A stretch of DNA of 64,000 bases from Lachnospiraceae bacterium (GCA_900770225.1 CAAGJU010000193.1:1-64000), one strand, 5' to 3'. Numbered from the stretch's first letter, positions 16,072 to 25,236 are shown. The notes: generated by a model from the letters alone, not told the origin. Translations and numbers: made by a program.

Positions 16072-17442
16072 TTATTTGTATTCCAGCTCCGCGTTCGATG
16101 CAATCTCTGCATCCCGCACGGTATCCTTGGTATCGCCGGGAAAGTCCTTCGAGATGTGCATCTGCTCACGCTCTTTTTTCGAATACATAAAGCCGGGAAG
16201 TCTTCTGCCCTGTTTCAGCCAGTCGCGGTATTCTGCGATGGCGGCAAATACGACATCGCCGGAGGAGTTCAGCATGGTCTCGACGGAGTCCTGAACGACG
16301 CCGATGATGAATCCGACGGCAACAACCTGCATGGCCGTGTCATTTGAAATGCCGAACAGGGAGCATGCCATGGGGATCAGCAGAAGAGAGCCGCCGGCCA
16401 CACCGGATGCTCCGCAGGCTGCCAGCGTTGAGAGCACAGAGAGGATCAGTGCTGTCGGCACATCGACGGCGACACCGACGGTGTTGGCGCAGGCGAGGGT
16501 CATCACGGTGATTGTGATGGCTGCGCCGTCCATGTTGATCGTAGCGCCCAGCGGAATCGACACAGAGTAAAGATCCTCGTCCAGGCCCAGTCTCTTGCAG
16601 AGGCTCATGTTGATCGGAATATTTGCGGCAGAGCTTCTGGTAAAGAAAGCCGTGATGCCGCTCTCCTTTATGCAGCGGAAGATCAGCGGATAAGGATTTC
16701 TTCCCAGCGCGACGGCCGCCACGATGCCGTTGACGATCAGCGATTCGAATGCCATGCATCCCACCAGCAGGAGCAGCAGCTTGCCATAGGTCGTAAAAAT
16801 AGCCAGGCCGTTTGTCGATACGGTGTTATAGACGAGGCCGAGGATGCCGAACGGTGCCAGATTGATAATCCAGCGCACGATCTGAGAGACCGCGTCAGCT
16901 GCATTTTTCATAAATTCCTTGCTGCCGACGGAGGCGATTCTCTTCATGGCAGCGCCGAAAATGGCAGCCCAGAAAAGAATGCCGATATAGTTCGCATTCG
17001 TCAGGGCGCCGAACGGATTGGCGATCACGTTCATCAGAAGGTTGTAGATTACTTCTCCGATGCCCTGCGGTACGGTATCTGCCGTCGCAGCCTGTTCCAG
17101 GACCATGGTCTGCGGGAACATGAAGCTTGCCACGACCGCGACAAAGGCTGCCAGGAAGGTAGTCAGCATATAGAGAAAAATAACCGTGCCGAATCTCTTA
17201 TCCAGCTTTCCTGTTCCCTGCGCCAGTGCTGACGCTACCAGAACAAATACGAGTACCGGTGCAATGGCTTTCAGTGCGCCTACGAACAGATCTCCCAGCG
17301 TGGGAAGCCAGCTGATCGCTCCCGGCCAGATCAGAGCCAGAACAGCACCGATGATAATGCCGCACAGGATTCTCAGTATCAGGCTGGTATTATTGTACTT
17401 TTCTATGACTTTTTTAAAACCGCTCTTTGATCCTGCTTTCAT
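16072..17442 (-). CDS. sstT: Serine/threonine:sodium symporter
   Basis: A 456-residue dicarboxylate/amino acid:cation symporter with about eight membrane helices and re-entrant hairpins. TRSSAANIPIN (hairpin 1), NMDGAAITI (helix 7), and CGASGVAGGSLLLIP (hairpin 2) are the SstT signatures. Imports Ser/Thr with Na+. The C-terminal tail from about 410 is hydrophilic, Lys/Glu/Asp-rich and a little longer than usual. Start at the ATG after GAGGGAGAAA. It converges on the polysaccharide cluster and diverges from the next oxidoreductase. Confidence 0.93.
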   Translation of the reverse strand: MKAGSKSGFKKVIEKYNNTSLILRILCGIIIGAVLALIWPGAISWLPTLGDLFVGALKAIAPVLVFVLVASALAQGTGKLDKRFGTVIFLYMLTTFLAAFVAVVASFMFPQTMVLEQAATADTVPQGIGEVIYNLLMNVIANPFGALTNANYIGILFWAAIFGAAMKRIASVGSKEFMKNAADAVSQIVRWIINLAPFGILGLVYNTVSTNGLAIFTTYGKLLLLLVGCMAFESLIVNGIVAAVALGRNPYPLIFRCIKESGITAFFTRSSAANIPINMSLCKRLGLDEDLYSVSIPLGATINMDGAAITITVMTLACANTVGVAVDVPTALILSVLSTLAACGASGVAGGSLLLIPMACSLFGISNDTAMQVVAVGFIIGVVQDSVETMLNSSGDVVFAAIAEYRDWLKQGRRLPGFMYSKKEREQMHISKDFPGDTKDTVRDAEIASNAELEYK

Positions 17443-17727
17443 TTTCTCCCTCTTTCTGTAGTGTCAAAATACCTGCACGTTCAGTATATCACAGGGCTTC
17501 GGACATGTCAGTGCGTCAGCGGAAATTGGCGGAAGATGCGGGTTATGAAGCTTCCGGCATGAGTCGGACGAATACAGTATAGCCGGATAAGAACGGTTTG
17601 AACAGCTGTGCATTTGCCGCAGAAGGGGATGGAAAGTTATCAGCCGCACGATTTATAATAATGACAGTGACTGGCAACGCGGAAACCGTAAACTGTTATC
17701 ACCATTTTTGGAGGAGGAATCATCATT

Positions 17728-18744
17728 ATGGCATCAGAAGGAATCAGAGTCGGTATCCTGGGAGCGGGAAGCATAGCGGGTACCATGGCAACTACCATCA
17801 GACTGATGAACGAGGGCGGGGAACATTGCGCGGAGTTGTATGCTGTTGCATCCCGGAGTCAGGAAAAAGCAGACGCCTTTGCGGCGGAATATGCCGTTCC
17901 GAAAGCTTTCGGAAGCTACGAGGCGATGCTGGCAGATGACAATATCGATCTCGTTTACATCGCCACACCGCACAGTGAACACTATCGCTGTGCCATGATG
18001 TGCATCGATGCCGGAAAAGCTGTGCTCTGTGAAAAAGCATTCACGGTCAATGCACTGCAGGCTGTTAAGCTCTGCGCGCACGCGGAAGAAAAGAAGATCC
18101 TGCTTACGGAAGCAATCTGGACGCGTTATATGCCCATGCGGCAGATCATCAACGATGCCGTTCGGTCAGGAAAGGTCGGCACGCCGCAGACCATAACGGC
18201 AAATCTTTCCTATAAAATTTCCCAGAACAGGAGAATGACGGATCCGATGCTCGCCGGAGGATCGCTTCTCGACGTCGGCGTCTATACCTTAAACTTCGCA
18301 GAGATGATTTTCGGAAGAGCTGACAGCGTAAACGCGCGCTGCACGTACACGAGCACCGGTGTTGATGAGACAGACTCTGTTTTTCTCACATGGAAAGACG
18401 GGAAGACGGCGCATCTGACCGCGGGCATGAAGGCCAGAGGCGACAGAAAGGGCATTATCTACTGCACAGACGGCTATATCATTGTTGAGAATATCAACAA
18501 TCCGCAGTCAGTGGCCATTTTTGACGATAATGATCAGCTGATTGAAAAAACAAACTGCACCGCACAGTTTACCGGCTATGAATACGAGGTCATCGAGGCC
18601 GCAGATGCTCTGCGTAAGGGCCTCACGGAATGTAAGAGCATGCCGCATGATGAGAGTATCCATATGATGGAGCTGATGGATCATATCCGTGCGCAGCTGG
18701 GCGTGAAATATCCGTTTGAAAAGGAAATTCGCTGGGCGGAGTGA
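17728..18744 (+). CDS. Gfo/Idh/MocA family oxidoreductase
   Basis: A 338-residue NAD(P)-dependent dehydrogenase: N-terminal Rossmann GILGAGSIAGTM at about 9-20, the conserved EKAF (usual EKP) at about 99-102, and a C-terminal alpha/beta substrate domain with GGSLLDVGVYTL near 176-187. The closest look is the dihydrodiol-dehydrogenase/glucose-fructose-oxidoreductase branch. Substrate unknown. GGAGGAGG precedes the ATG. It is followed after 221 bp by cupin and ferredoxin genes; the gap carries its own repeat-rich control region, so co-transcription is uncertain. Confidence 0.9.
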   Translation: MASEGIRVGILGAGSIAGTMATTIRLMNEGGEHCAELYAVASRSQEKADAFAAEYAVPKAFGSYEAMLADDNIDLVYIATPHSEHYRCAMMCIDAGKAVLCEKAFTVNALQAVKLCAHAEEKKILLTEAIWTRYMPMRQIINDAVRSGKVGTPQTITANLSYKISQNRRMTDPMLAGGSLLDVGVYTLNFAEMIFGRADSVNARCTYTSTGVDETDSVFLTWKDGKTAHLTAGMKARGDRKGIIYCTDGYIIVENINNPQSVAIFDDNDQLIEKTNCTAQFTGYEYEVIEAADALRKGLTECKSMPHDESIHMMELMDHIRAQLGVKYPFEKEIRWAE

Positions 18745-18759
18745 AACGCTGCGTTTTTG

Positions 18760-18813
18760 CAAATCAATTCTGTTGTATATTTTTCACAAATCAATTTTGT
18801 TGTGATGACAACA
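18760..18813 (+). promoter_or_regulatory. Paired 17-bp direct repeats plus palindrome upstream of cupin gene
   Basis: CAAATCAATTCTGTTGT (18760-18776) and CAAATCAATTTTGTTGT (18787-18803) are 27 bp apart. The second overlaps the palindrome TGTTGT-GATG-ACAACA (18798-18813). This resembles a regulator-binding region for the cupin/ferredoxin genes. No regulator is linked to it. Confidence 0.4.
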
Positions 18814-18850
18814 TACAGAAGACATGCTGCGTCGTATCTTATACTTGTCA

Positions 18851-18935
18851 GACGGGAACAGGATGGATACAGATATCCGGACTGTAGACGGGACAGGATG
18901 GATACAGATATCCGGACTGTAGACGGGAACAGGTT
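18851..18935 (+). repeat. Tandem 36-bp repeat before the cupin gene
   Basis: Copies at 18851-18886 and 18887-18921 (one base shorter) and a partial copy to 18935, each with GGATGGATACAGATATCCGG. The internal ATATCCGG/GGATAC parts do not form a good hairpin. Confidence 0.85.
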
Positions 18936-18965
18936 AAAGCAGAGTGGATGTCAGGAGGTGCCATC

Positions 18966-19622
18966 ATGGAAGAGAAAGCAGGCATTGTTTTTTCCATTGC
19001 GAGAGATAACGCACCGGTACCGGGGTGCACGGTTTCGAAAAATATATATGACGGACTGAACAGCATCACCTATTTTTCGCTGGCCAGAGGCACGGACATC
19101 AGTGCCGAGACGCATCCCGACCGCCAGATTATCATTGTAGCGGACGGTGTGCTGGACGTATACGGAACTGACGTTGCATCGGTGGAGCTGAAAACCGGAG
19201 ACTGCATGCTGGTTCCGGCAAATGCAACGGTCGGCATGAAAACGGCGGAGGGTGTCGTGTATACGGAAATCACCCTCAGAAAGGAAGATCATATGAACGA
19301 ACTGATTAAGGCAGGAGAGGTATTCAAACTGGCTGATCTGGTTCCGTATCAGGACGGAAAGATCGTCAACATGGATGTCATGCATGGTGAAGGCATGAAG
19401 TTCGCCCTTCTGGCGTTTGACGCGGGAACCGGACTTTCAGAGCATGCAGCGCCGGGCGAGGCGATTGTTTTTGCACTGGATGGCAACGGTGTGATTGGAT
19501 ATGAGGGTAAGGAATATCCGATTCATGCCGGTGAGAACTTCCATTTCGCGAAGGGCGGGAAGCACTACGTGAAGGCAGATGGAAAGTTCAAGATGGCACT
19601 GCTGCTGACGCTGGAAGCGTGA
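18966..19622 (+). CDS. Double-cupin protein
   Basis: A 218-residue protein with two cupin barrels, residues about 30-100 (ETHPDRQIIIVADG) and 135-215 (EHAAPGEAIVFALDG, HAGENFHFAKGGKHY). His residues in the second barrel sit where cupins bind a metal. This small double-cupin form is common in anaerobic Clostridia near electron-transfer genes, but its reaction is unknown. ATG at 18966 follows AGGAGGT at 18953-18959. Followed after 168 bp by a ferredoxin gene; a hairpin, GTGACGC/GCGTCAC, lies in that gap without a T-run. Confidence 0.88.
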   Translation: MEEKAGIVFSIARDNAPVPGCTVSKNIYDGLNSITYFSLARGTDISAETHPDRQIIIVADGVLDVYGTDVASVELKTGDCMLVPANATVGMKTAEGVVYTEITLRKEDHMNELIKAGEVFKLADLVPYQDGKIVNMDVMHGEGMKFALLAFDAGTGLSEHAAPGEAIVFALDGNGVIGYEGKEYPIHAGENFHFAKGGKHYVKADGKFKMALLLTLEA

Positions 19623-19790
19623 AAATTGAGAAATACAAGCACTTCAAACAGCGTCAGGATACTGTGTAAACTCACGTGACGCTATGCGTCACATGTGTCT
19701 GTATTGTGGTAGTGAGTGTGTGATTTATCGACATGTTAATGGCAGATGAACTGCAAAAACCTGCAGGATCTTACAAGGAGGGAATTGATC

Positions 19791-19976
19791 ATGAAATACA
19801 GAGTGAATGAGGGTTGTATCGGATGCGGATTATGTGAATCTACCTGCCCGGAAGTATTTTCCATTACGGATGCAGGAACGGCTACAGCGATCGACGGAGA
19901 TGTGCCTCAGGAGGCAGAGGCTTCCGCAGCGGAAGCAAAGGATAACTGCCCGGTTGGCGCTATTGAAGAAGCATAA
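19791..19976 (+). CDS. Single-cluster [4Fe-4S] ferredoxin
   Basis: A 61-residue protein: CIGCGLCESTCP near the N-terminus and NCPVGAI near the C-terminus. The Cys-x2-Cys-x2-Cys arrangement and distal Cys-Pro fit one [4Fe-4S] cluster, and the acidic middle is typical of a low-potential electron carrier in the cytoplasm. Start chosen at 19791 after AAGGAGGG; the upstream frame from 19746 has no ribosome-binding site. The redox partner is not obvious; the neighbouring cupin is a guess. Confidence 0.93.
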   Translation: MKYRVNEGCIGCGLCESTCPEVFSITDAGTATAIDGDVPQEAEASAAEAKDNCPVGAIEEA

Positions 19977-20020
19977 TGGCAGGTACATAAAGAGGCAGTG
20001 CATAAATCACTGAGATGAAA

Positions 20021-20055
20021 AGCGCAGGCACCCATGGTGGGTACCTGCGCTCTTT
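20021..20055 (+). terminator. Intrinsic terminator of the ferredoxin gene
   Basis: AGCGCAGG pairs with CCTGCGCT, with an inner CACCC/GTGGG stem, followed by a short T-rich run. The reverse strand can also form it. Confidence 0.8.
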
Positions 20056-20160
20056 GAAATTTATGTGAGCAGAAAGTTCCATCCTCACACATGCGGAACC
20101 TGTGATGAGGTGGGACGAACGCTGCGATAACGAGATATAACCCGCGCAGCTATTTAATAC
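20056..20160 (+). repeat. Terminator-associated hairpin repeat, copy 2
   Basis: Starts in the T-rich tail with TTTATGTGAGCAGAAAG, then the hairpin GTTCCA..CCTCA..TGAGG..TGGGAC, the box CGAACGCTGCGATAACGAGATA and a degraded second hairpin. It fills the whole space between the ferredoxin terminator and the convergent gene's stop codon. Confidence 0.7.
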
Positions 20161-20161
20161 C

Positions 20162-21193
20162 TTAAACCTGGAAAGACACCTGGCTGTCGGATGCATCATT
20201 CGTATCTGTCTGGATAAATTTATCTCTGCGCTGTTTTGCCCGGTTGACCTTGCGGCGGATCTCGTCCAGCTCCGCCTCGGACTTCTGGTCCGCTTCCGAA
20301 ACCGCACGATCTGCCTCGCTTTTCAGGCGGCTTGCGCTGTTATCAGATTCCTGTCGGATTCTGTCGTGAGCCTGCTGATGTTTTGATTCTGCAACTGTGA
20401 CATTTGTCTGTTTCTTCTGATCGGATGGATCTCGCTGTATCGTCTGGTTCAGCGTATTATTCTGAACAGGCTGATTTTTATCATCTGTTGTTACAGTCTG
20501 ATCACTCTTGTTAAGGGTATCCGTCTGCTCCGTCTGATCCTGATTCGTCTGCTCTGTCTCTTTGCGGGTCTCGTCTGTACCGCTGATCTCTTCTCTTGTG
20601 GCCTGTTCTGCCTCTGCTTTTTCTCTTTCCGTCGGGAGCTTACCATATTCGCCGCTCTCGACAAATTTCCTTTCGATCTCACGTTCCGTTTTCAGACGTG
20701 CGTTAATATCTCCATAAATGGCCAGCTTGGCGCTGTCGGGGATGGCCGAATCATTTTTTACAGCGTTGAGACGGGTCATATTGGCAGATGCTCTGCTCAT
20801 GCGGATGCGCTGGAACTCTTCTTTCGTTTTTGCATTCGATAAATCCCGCTTATAGGATTCCGCACTCTGGCGGCGTTCCATTTCTGACTGATAGGCCTGC
20901 GGGTCTTTTTCTTTCAGAAGCGCCAGCTCCTCAGGCGTCAGTTCCTCTCCGCTGCTCATCTTCGTTCGGATCGCTGTCAGCTTATCATTTTCCTTTTGCT
21001 CGTTCTGATCGGGAATAAGACCCTGCATGATCAGTTTGTCCTGCGCATTTTTCTTCTGACGCCATGCCTCGGAGACGGACATAGTTCCATCCGCTGTCAT
21101 ATCACCGGTATCTTTTTTGAGCGTCCATTTGCGGGTCATCTCGTTTGTCCGCACATAGCTGTTCAGTGATGTGATCGATTCAAAACCGGCCAT
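20162..21193 (-). CDS. Unrecognised Gln/Thr/Glu-rich coiled-coil protein
   Basis: A 343-residue soluble, very hydrophilic protein; I do not recognise a family. Residues about 1-45 (GFESITSLNSYVRTNEMTRK) are the most ordered-looking part. Then comes a Glu/Lys-rich helical region (SGEELTPEELALLKEKD), a Gln/Thr/Asp-rich low-complexity stretch (about 215-275) that may be two diverged 21-residue units beginning DTLN/NTLN, and a C-terminal coiled coil rich in Arg/Glu (about 280-330). ATG at 21193 follows GGAGG; the longer frame to 21331 lacks a ribosome-binding site and is implausible. No signal peptide or membrane helix. Confidence 0.75.
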   Translation of the reverse strand: MAGFESITSLNSYVRTNEMTRKWTLKKDTGDMTADGTMSVSEAWRQKKNAQDKLIMQGLIPDQNEQKENDKLTAIRTKMSSGEELTPEELALLKEKDPQAYQSEMERRQSAESYKRDLSNAKTKEEFQRIRMSRASANMTRLNAVKNDSAIPDSAKLAIYGDINARLKTEREIERKFVESGEYGKLPTEREKAEAEQATREEISGTDETRKETEQTNQDQTEQTDTLNKSDQTVTTDDKNQPVQNNTLNQTIQRDPSDQKKQTNVTVAESKHQQAHDRIRQESDNSASRLKSEADRAVSEADQKSEAELDEIRRKVNRAKQRRDKFIQTDTNDASDSQVSFQV

Positions 21194-21437
21194 TTGTGAT
21201 CCTCCATGCGAGCACTTCTGCTTATTTGCAGAAGAAAAATTTGCCATCAATATTTCTATTTGATTGATATATCGGCAGTGCCATTGACCATATAAATCGT
21301 GGATTCTAATTGCACAGTAGAAGTTTTTCATATATCTGGCTGGTTTTCGGCCCTGATTTCATGTTTTTCAAACTTCTACAGAGAACAGTTTGCTGTGCCC
21401 TTTTATTCGGCCATTTGTGAAGACATATTCAATCAAT

Positions 21438-21466
21438 GAAAAAAAGCTGAGACAGGGTGTCCGCAG
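21438..21466 (-). terminator. Intrinsic terminator of the PAS-LuxR regulator gene
   Basis: On the minus strand CTGCGGACA pairs with TGTCTCAG (one bulge) and is followed by CTTTTTTT, about 30 bp after the regulator's stop codon. Confidence 0.7.
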
Positions 21467-21492
21467 TTCTTCAATGGATAATTTATCACAGG

Positions 21493-22425
21493 TTATATAT
21501 GCGTTTGCAGGTAAAGCTCAAGATTGGTTTTTTGATCTAATTTCAGCTTTTTCCGGATGTTTGCCCGGTGATAATCGATAGCCTTCTTGCTGAGGCAGAG
21601 GTTGTCGGCAATCTGTTTTGAACTGTAGCCCTCCTTGATCATAAGAACAACCTGCCACTCGCGCGGCGAGAAGTCGTAGGATATTGTGCTTCGTTTGTGC
21701 GTGATGGGATAAGATGCCTCTTCGATCAGGTCTGTAACTGCAACCTGTTCATCTGGTGACAGTCGTTTTTTCAGAAATTCAAGAGCAGGGTGCACGTAGT
21801 TATTGAAATTATCTTTTATTGCAGTTTCCATGTCTTGGTTGTGCTGTCTCTCTTCCTCAAGAGACTTCTTCAGAAGCCCGTTTTCCTGTTCAAGCAGATA
21901 GCAGCGAGACTTCAGCTCCTGTATGGTTTCTACACTTTTCCGCTGTTCCGTAAGGTTGTATGAGTATTCAACAAAGCAAATGACATCTCCGTTATTATTC
22001 GTGATGGGAATGACATCAATGTGCTGCATATACATGGCTTCGCCGGTATCACCGTTTACGCCGCACATGTGTATAACGCTGGAAGATAGCTTGGTTTTTG
22101 CTGAAATGAGTGCGGGGCATTTTTCACATGGCGATTTTCTATCATGAAACAGGCGGTAACATTTAATTTTATAGTTTCTCCTGTCTTTAGCAAACCAATC
22201 TCTCATTCTCTGGTTAATATAGAGAACCTTGAAGTTCGGCGACAGGATAGTCACGCCGTTGGGAATGGATTCAATAATGGAAAAAAGGGATTGGTTGCTT
22301 TCAAAAAAATCTTCCGGATTCTCTGCTTTGATATTGTAGAAATATGCTTCCGGCAGGTCGAGCCATTCGTTCATGTCTTTCAGTTTGTTGTCCATATCAT
22401 TTTCTTTCTTTTCAGATTCAACCAT
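21493..22425 (-). CDS. PAS-domain LuxR-type transcriptional regulator
   Basis: A 310-residue regulator. A PAS-like sensory domain spans about 40-165 (SIIESIPNGVTILSPNFKVLYIN, then a Cys-rich CEKCPA loop, then ITNNNGDVICFVEYSYNLTEQ). A coiled-coil linker follows (about 165-210), then a C-terminal LuxR helix-turn-helix (about 245-305; SPREWQVVLMIKEGYSSKQIA, KKAIDYHRANIRKKL). The start at 22425 is favoured over 22446 because GGAG lies eight bases before it, inside the longer frame. It is divergent from the sugar operon at 22788 and probably its local activator; the ligand may be a sugar-derived metabolite or redox signal. Confidence 0.9.
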   Translation of the reverse strand: MVESEKKENDMDNKLKDMNEWLDLPEAYFYNIKAENPEDFFESNQSLFSIIESIPNGVTILSPNFKVLYINQRMRDWFAKDRRNYKIKCYRLFHDRKSPCEKCPALISAKTKLSSSVIHMCGVNGDTGEAMYMQHIDVIPITNNNGDVICFVEYSYNLTEQRKSVETIQELKSRCYLLEQENGLLKKSLEEERQHNQDMETAIKDNFNNYVHPALEFLKKRLSPDEQVAVTDLIEEASYPITHKRSTISYDFSPREWQVVLMIKEGYSSKQIADNLCLSKKAIDYHRANIRKKLKLDQKTNLELYLQTHI

Positions 22426-22489
22426 TATATGTCTCCTTTCCACCATATATGAATGAATAAGTCATGGAAACCAAAGAACATACCAATTA

Positions 22490-22511
22490 AATACCAGTAT
22501 ACACTGGTATT
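22490..22511. promoter_or_regulatory. Operator-like palindrome O1
   Basis: AATACCAGT and ACTGGTATT are perfect 9-bp arms around a 4-bp centre. It lies 65 bp upstream of the PAS-LuxR start and about 125 bp upstream of the sugar operon's probable -35. Confidence 0.65.
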
Positions 22512-22539
22512 TCCAAAAGGGAAGCGCTGAGCTATATAA

Positions 22540-22561
22540 AATACCATTTCATACTAGTATT
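22540..22561. promoter_or_regulatory. Operator-like half-conserved palindrome O2
   Basis: Same 22-bp length as O1 and the same outer bases (AATACCA ... GTATT) but diverged centre. It is exactly 50 bp from O1, roughly five helical turns, which would put two dimers on one face of the DNA. Confidence 0.55.
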
Positions 22562-22637
22562 ACATTAGGATTAACCTTGGATAGCAGGACAAATTGGGCA
22601 TTGTATAATTTAGCTAAATTAAGAACTTCAAAACGAA

Positions 22638-22665
22638 TTGATATATGCAATATCACAATTATATT
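22638..22665 (+). promoter_or_regulatory. Probable promoter of the sugar operon
   Basis: TTGATA (22638-22643), a 16-bp spacer and TATATT (22660-22665), in an AT-rich region about 120 bp before the first start codon. The paired palindromes lie upstream, as expected for activator sites. Confidence 0.5.
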
Positions 22666-22787
22666 TAACAAACGAGCTTTTCGAATTGTTAATGCATACA
22701 TTTTTTTCGGTTAAAATCAGATTCGTACATGCGCGCACAAAGATAAAAAACAGATAGACAAGTTTGGAAGAAAGGAGAGAGAAACTA

Positions 22788-23930
22788 GTGAAGATTTATC
22801 GGGCTGGTGTGGTTGGTACTGGCTTTATTGGAAAGGTTCACATTGAGACAATTCGCCGGCTGGGAAATGTGGAAGTGGTTGCTATTGCCGATAAGGCACA
22901 TCCGGAGGTAACAGCAGCGAAACTAAATGTTCCCAGGTATTTTGAAGACTACAGAGAAATGATCGACACGATGAACCTGGATATGGTGCATATCTGTACT
23001 CCCAATTTCACACATTTTGAAATTGCCATGTATGCCATGGATCATGGAGTCAATGTTATCTGCGAGAAGCCGATGGCTGTTTCCGTAGAACAGGCAAAGG
23101 CGATGCAGGCGAAAGCTGAGGAAAAGCACCTGGTAGCAGCTGTAAATTTCCATAACCGTTTTTATCCTATGACGAACCATCTCATGAACATTATCAAGGA
23201 TGGGGAGCTGGGAGATGTGTTTTCCGTTACCGGCAGTTACTGTCAGGACTGGCTGCTTTATCCAACGGATTACAGTTGGAGACTTGAGTCCTCGCAGTCG
23301 GGCGATACAAGAGCGGTGGCGGATATCGGATCGCACTGGATGGATTTGGCTGAGTTTGTCAGCGGACAGAAGATCGTCTCTGTATGTGCTGACTTCCAGA
23401 CAATTTATGAAAAAAGACTGAAACCTAAAAAGCAGGTTCTTGCCTTTTCTACGGAGAAATTTGACAAGGATGATTACACAGAATTTCCGGTGGACACAGA
23501 AGATAACGCCAGCATTCTGCTGAAATTCAGCGGGGGCGCCAAGGGAACTGTATTTATATCTCAGGTGATTGCAGGAAAATCCGTAGCTATCGATCTTCTT
23601 GTTGGCGGAAAAAAGAAATCTGCCGAATGGAACAGTTCCAGAGTCAATGATCTGGACGTTGGTATTCGGGATAAATATACGGAACATATTGAGAAGGGAG
23701 CTGCGACAGTTCATCCTAACACGCTGCCACTTGTGGCATATCCGTTTGGCCACGCTGAAGGCTTTCCGGATGCATTCAAGCAGAATTTCCGGCAGATCTA
23801 TGACAGCATAGAAAACAAGGAAGGAAATTATCATTACGCAACGTTTAACGACGGCGTTCACGAAATGATACTTTGCGAAAAGATTTTTGAAAGCAACAAA
23901 GAGCAGAGATGGATAGATGTCCCCGAATAA
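22788..23930 (+). CDS. Gfo/Idh/MocA family oxidoreductase, sugar operon
   Basis: A 380-residue dehydrogenase: Rossmann GVVGTGFIGKVH at about 7-18, the conserved CEKPMAV near 92-98 with the active-site Lys, and a C-terminal domain containing IGSHWMDLAEFV with the catalytic His near 184. It probably oxidises or reduces a sugar or sugar acid at a ring carbon using NAD(P). The GTG at 22788 is chosen because AGGAGA precedes it; the longer frame starts at a TTG inside that ribosome-binding site. First gene of the operon; the next start is 62 bp on. Confidence 0.88.
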   Translation: MKIYRAGVVGTGFIGKVHIETIRRLGNVEVVAIADKAHPEVTAAKLNVPRYFEDYREMIDTMNLDMVHICTPNFTHFEIAMYAMDHGVNVICEKPMAVSVEQAKAMQAKAEEKHLVAAVNFHNRFYPMTNHLMNIIKDGELGDVFSVTGSYCQDWLLYPTDYSWRLESSQSGDTRAVADIGSHWMDLAEFVSGQKIVSVCADFQTIYEKRLKPKKQVLAFSTEKFDKDDYTEFPVDTEDNASILLKFSGGAKGTVFISQVIAGKSVAIDLLVGGKKKSAEWNSSRVNDLDVGIRDKYTEHIEKGAATVHPNTLPLVAYPFGHAEGFPDAFKQNFRQIYDSIENKEGNYHYATFNDGVHEMILCEKIFESNKEQRWIDVPE

Positions 23931-23991
23931 GGAAGAACTATCTGTCAGAACTAAAATCATAAATGGCAGGCATTCAGAGGAGGGAAAAACA

Positions 23992-25236
23992 ATGGAAGAA
24001 AATAAGAAGAAATTAACAGATGAAATCATGATCGGACCGAGAAAGGCCCAGAACAGATTTTTTATTCAGGCGATGGAGACAAATATGGAAGATCCATCTG
24101 GTAATCCTTCTGAACGGACGACGCAGAGATATGTGGATCTGGCAAAAGGCGGAGCCGGTATGATCACACTGGAGGCTATTTCCGTAACCAGAGAATCCAG
24201 AGCCAGAGATAATCAGCTGATGATCATGCCCCAGAATCAGGCAGCTCTGACAAAGTTCATGGATACCGTGCATAATGCCAATCCGGCATCACTGGTTGTT
24301 TTCCAGCTGACACATTCCGGAGAGCTTTCCAGTCCGGATTTCTCAAGAAGAGTTACACCCAAGCCACTGCCAGGTCTTGGCGGAGAACTTCTCAGCGAAG
24401 ATGATGTTGACCATATCATGGATGAGTTCGTGACAGCGGCCAAAATCGCTTATAACGCGGGAGCTGATGGCATTGACCTTAAGCTCTGCCATGGATATCT
24501 CGGGTCTCAGATGATCCGTCCGTACAATGACAGAAAATGGAAATACGGCGGCAGCTGGGAGAACCGTACCAGATTTCCGTATGAGCTGATGGAGAGAATC
24601 AGAAAAGCCATCCCCGATAAGAATTTCCTGATTGGATCCAAGATCTCCGCCTGGGAAGGATTCCCGGGAGGCTTTGGCACAGAAGGCCCGGACAGCCCTG
24701 TCATGGATCTTACGGAGCCGCTGGATCTCATCAAGGGTCTTGAGGAGAGAGGTGCAAGCTATATCGTACAGTCTGCCGGCAGTCCGGGCATTACCGTCAG
24801 CCTTACGCAGGTAGATAAACACATTCCGTATTATGCATATCTGCAGCAGTACTGGGCAAAGGAATTCCGCAAAGTGCTGAAGCCGGAGACGGTTGTGATA
24901 GGATCCAACTTCTCTGTATTCCGCAATGGCAAAAACGATCTCTGTGCGGTTACCCCTGAGCAGAGCAACCTTCTGTCATATGGTGAATGGTGCGTTAACG
25001 ACGGCGTATGCGATATGATCGCACTCGGCCGTCAGTCACTGGCAGATCCCTATCTTCCTAAGAAGGTTATGGAAGGAAGAGAAGACGAAATTAACTGGTG
25101 CTTACTCTGCGATTCCTGTCTTGAGCTTCTGATCCAGCAGAGCAAGGTTGGCTGCGTCGTGCATGACAAACTGGCACATGAGGAACTTGTAAGAACAAGG
25201 AAGGAAAAAGGACATCTGAGGGTTCATCATACCTGA
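23992..25236 (+). CDS. Old yellow enzyme-family NADH:flavin oxidoreductase
   Basis: A 414-residue FMN-dependent TIM barrel. NRFFIQAME near residue 20, the HSGE loop, GADGIDLKLCHGYL near 155-168 with the conserved His, R-P-Y-N-D-R and YGGSWENR are OYE-family signatures. The C-terminal CLLCDSCLELL has three Cys where larger family members bind an Fe-S cluster. The FAD/NAD domains of the long 2,4-dienoyl-CoA reductase type are absent. ATG at 23992 follows GGAGGG. Its place in a sugar operon suggests reduction of an enone or keto-sugar intermediate; that is inference. Confidence 0.88.
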   Translation: MEENKKKLTDEIMIGPRKAQNRFFIQAMETNMEDPSGNPSERTTQRYVDLAKGGAGMITLEAISVTRESRARDNQLMIMPQNQAALTKFMDTVHNANPASLVVFQLTHSGELSSPDFSRRVTPKPLPGLGGELLSEDDVDHIMDEFVTAAKIAYNAGADGIDLKLCHGYLGSQMIRPYNDRKWKYGGSWENRTRFPYELMERIRKAIPDKNFLIGSKISAWEGFPGGFGTEGPDSPVMDLTEPLDLIKGLEERGASYIVQSAGSPGITVSLTQVDKHIPYYAYLQQYWAKEFRKVLKPETVVIGSNFSVFRNGKNDLCAVTPEQSNLLSYGEWCVNDGVCDMIALGRQSLADPYLPKKVMEGREDEINWCLLCDSCLELLIQQSKVGCVVHDKLAHEELVRTRKEKGHLRVHHT

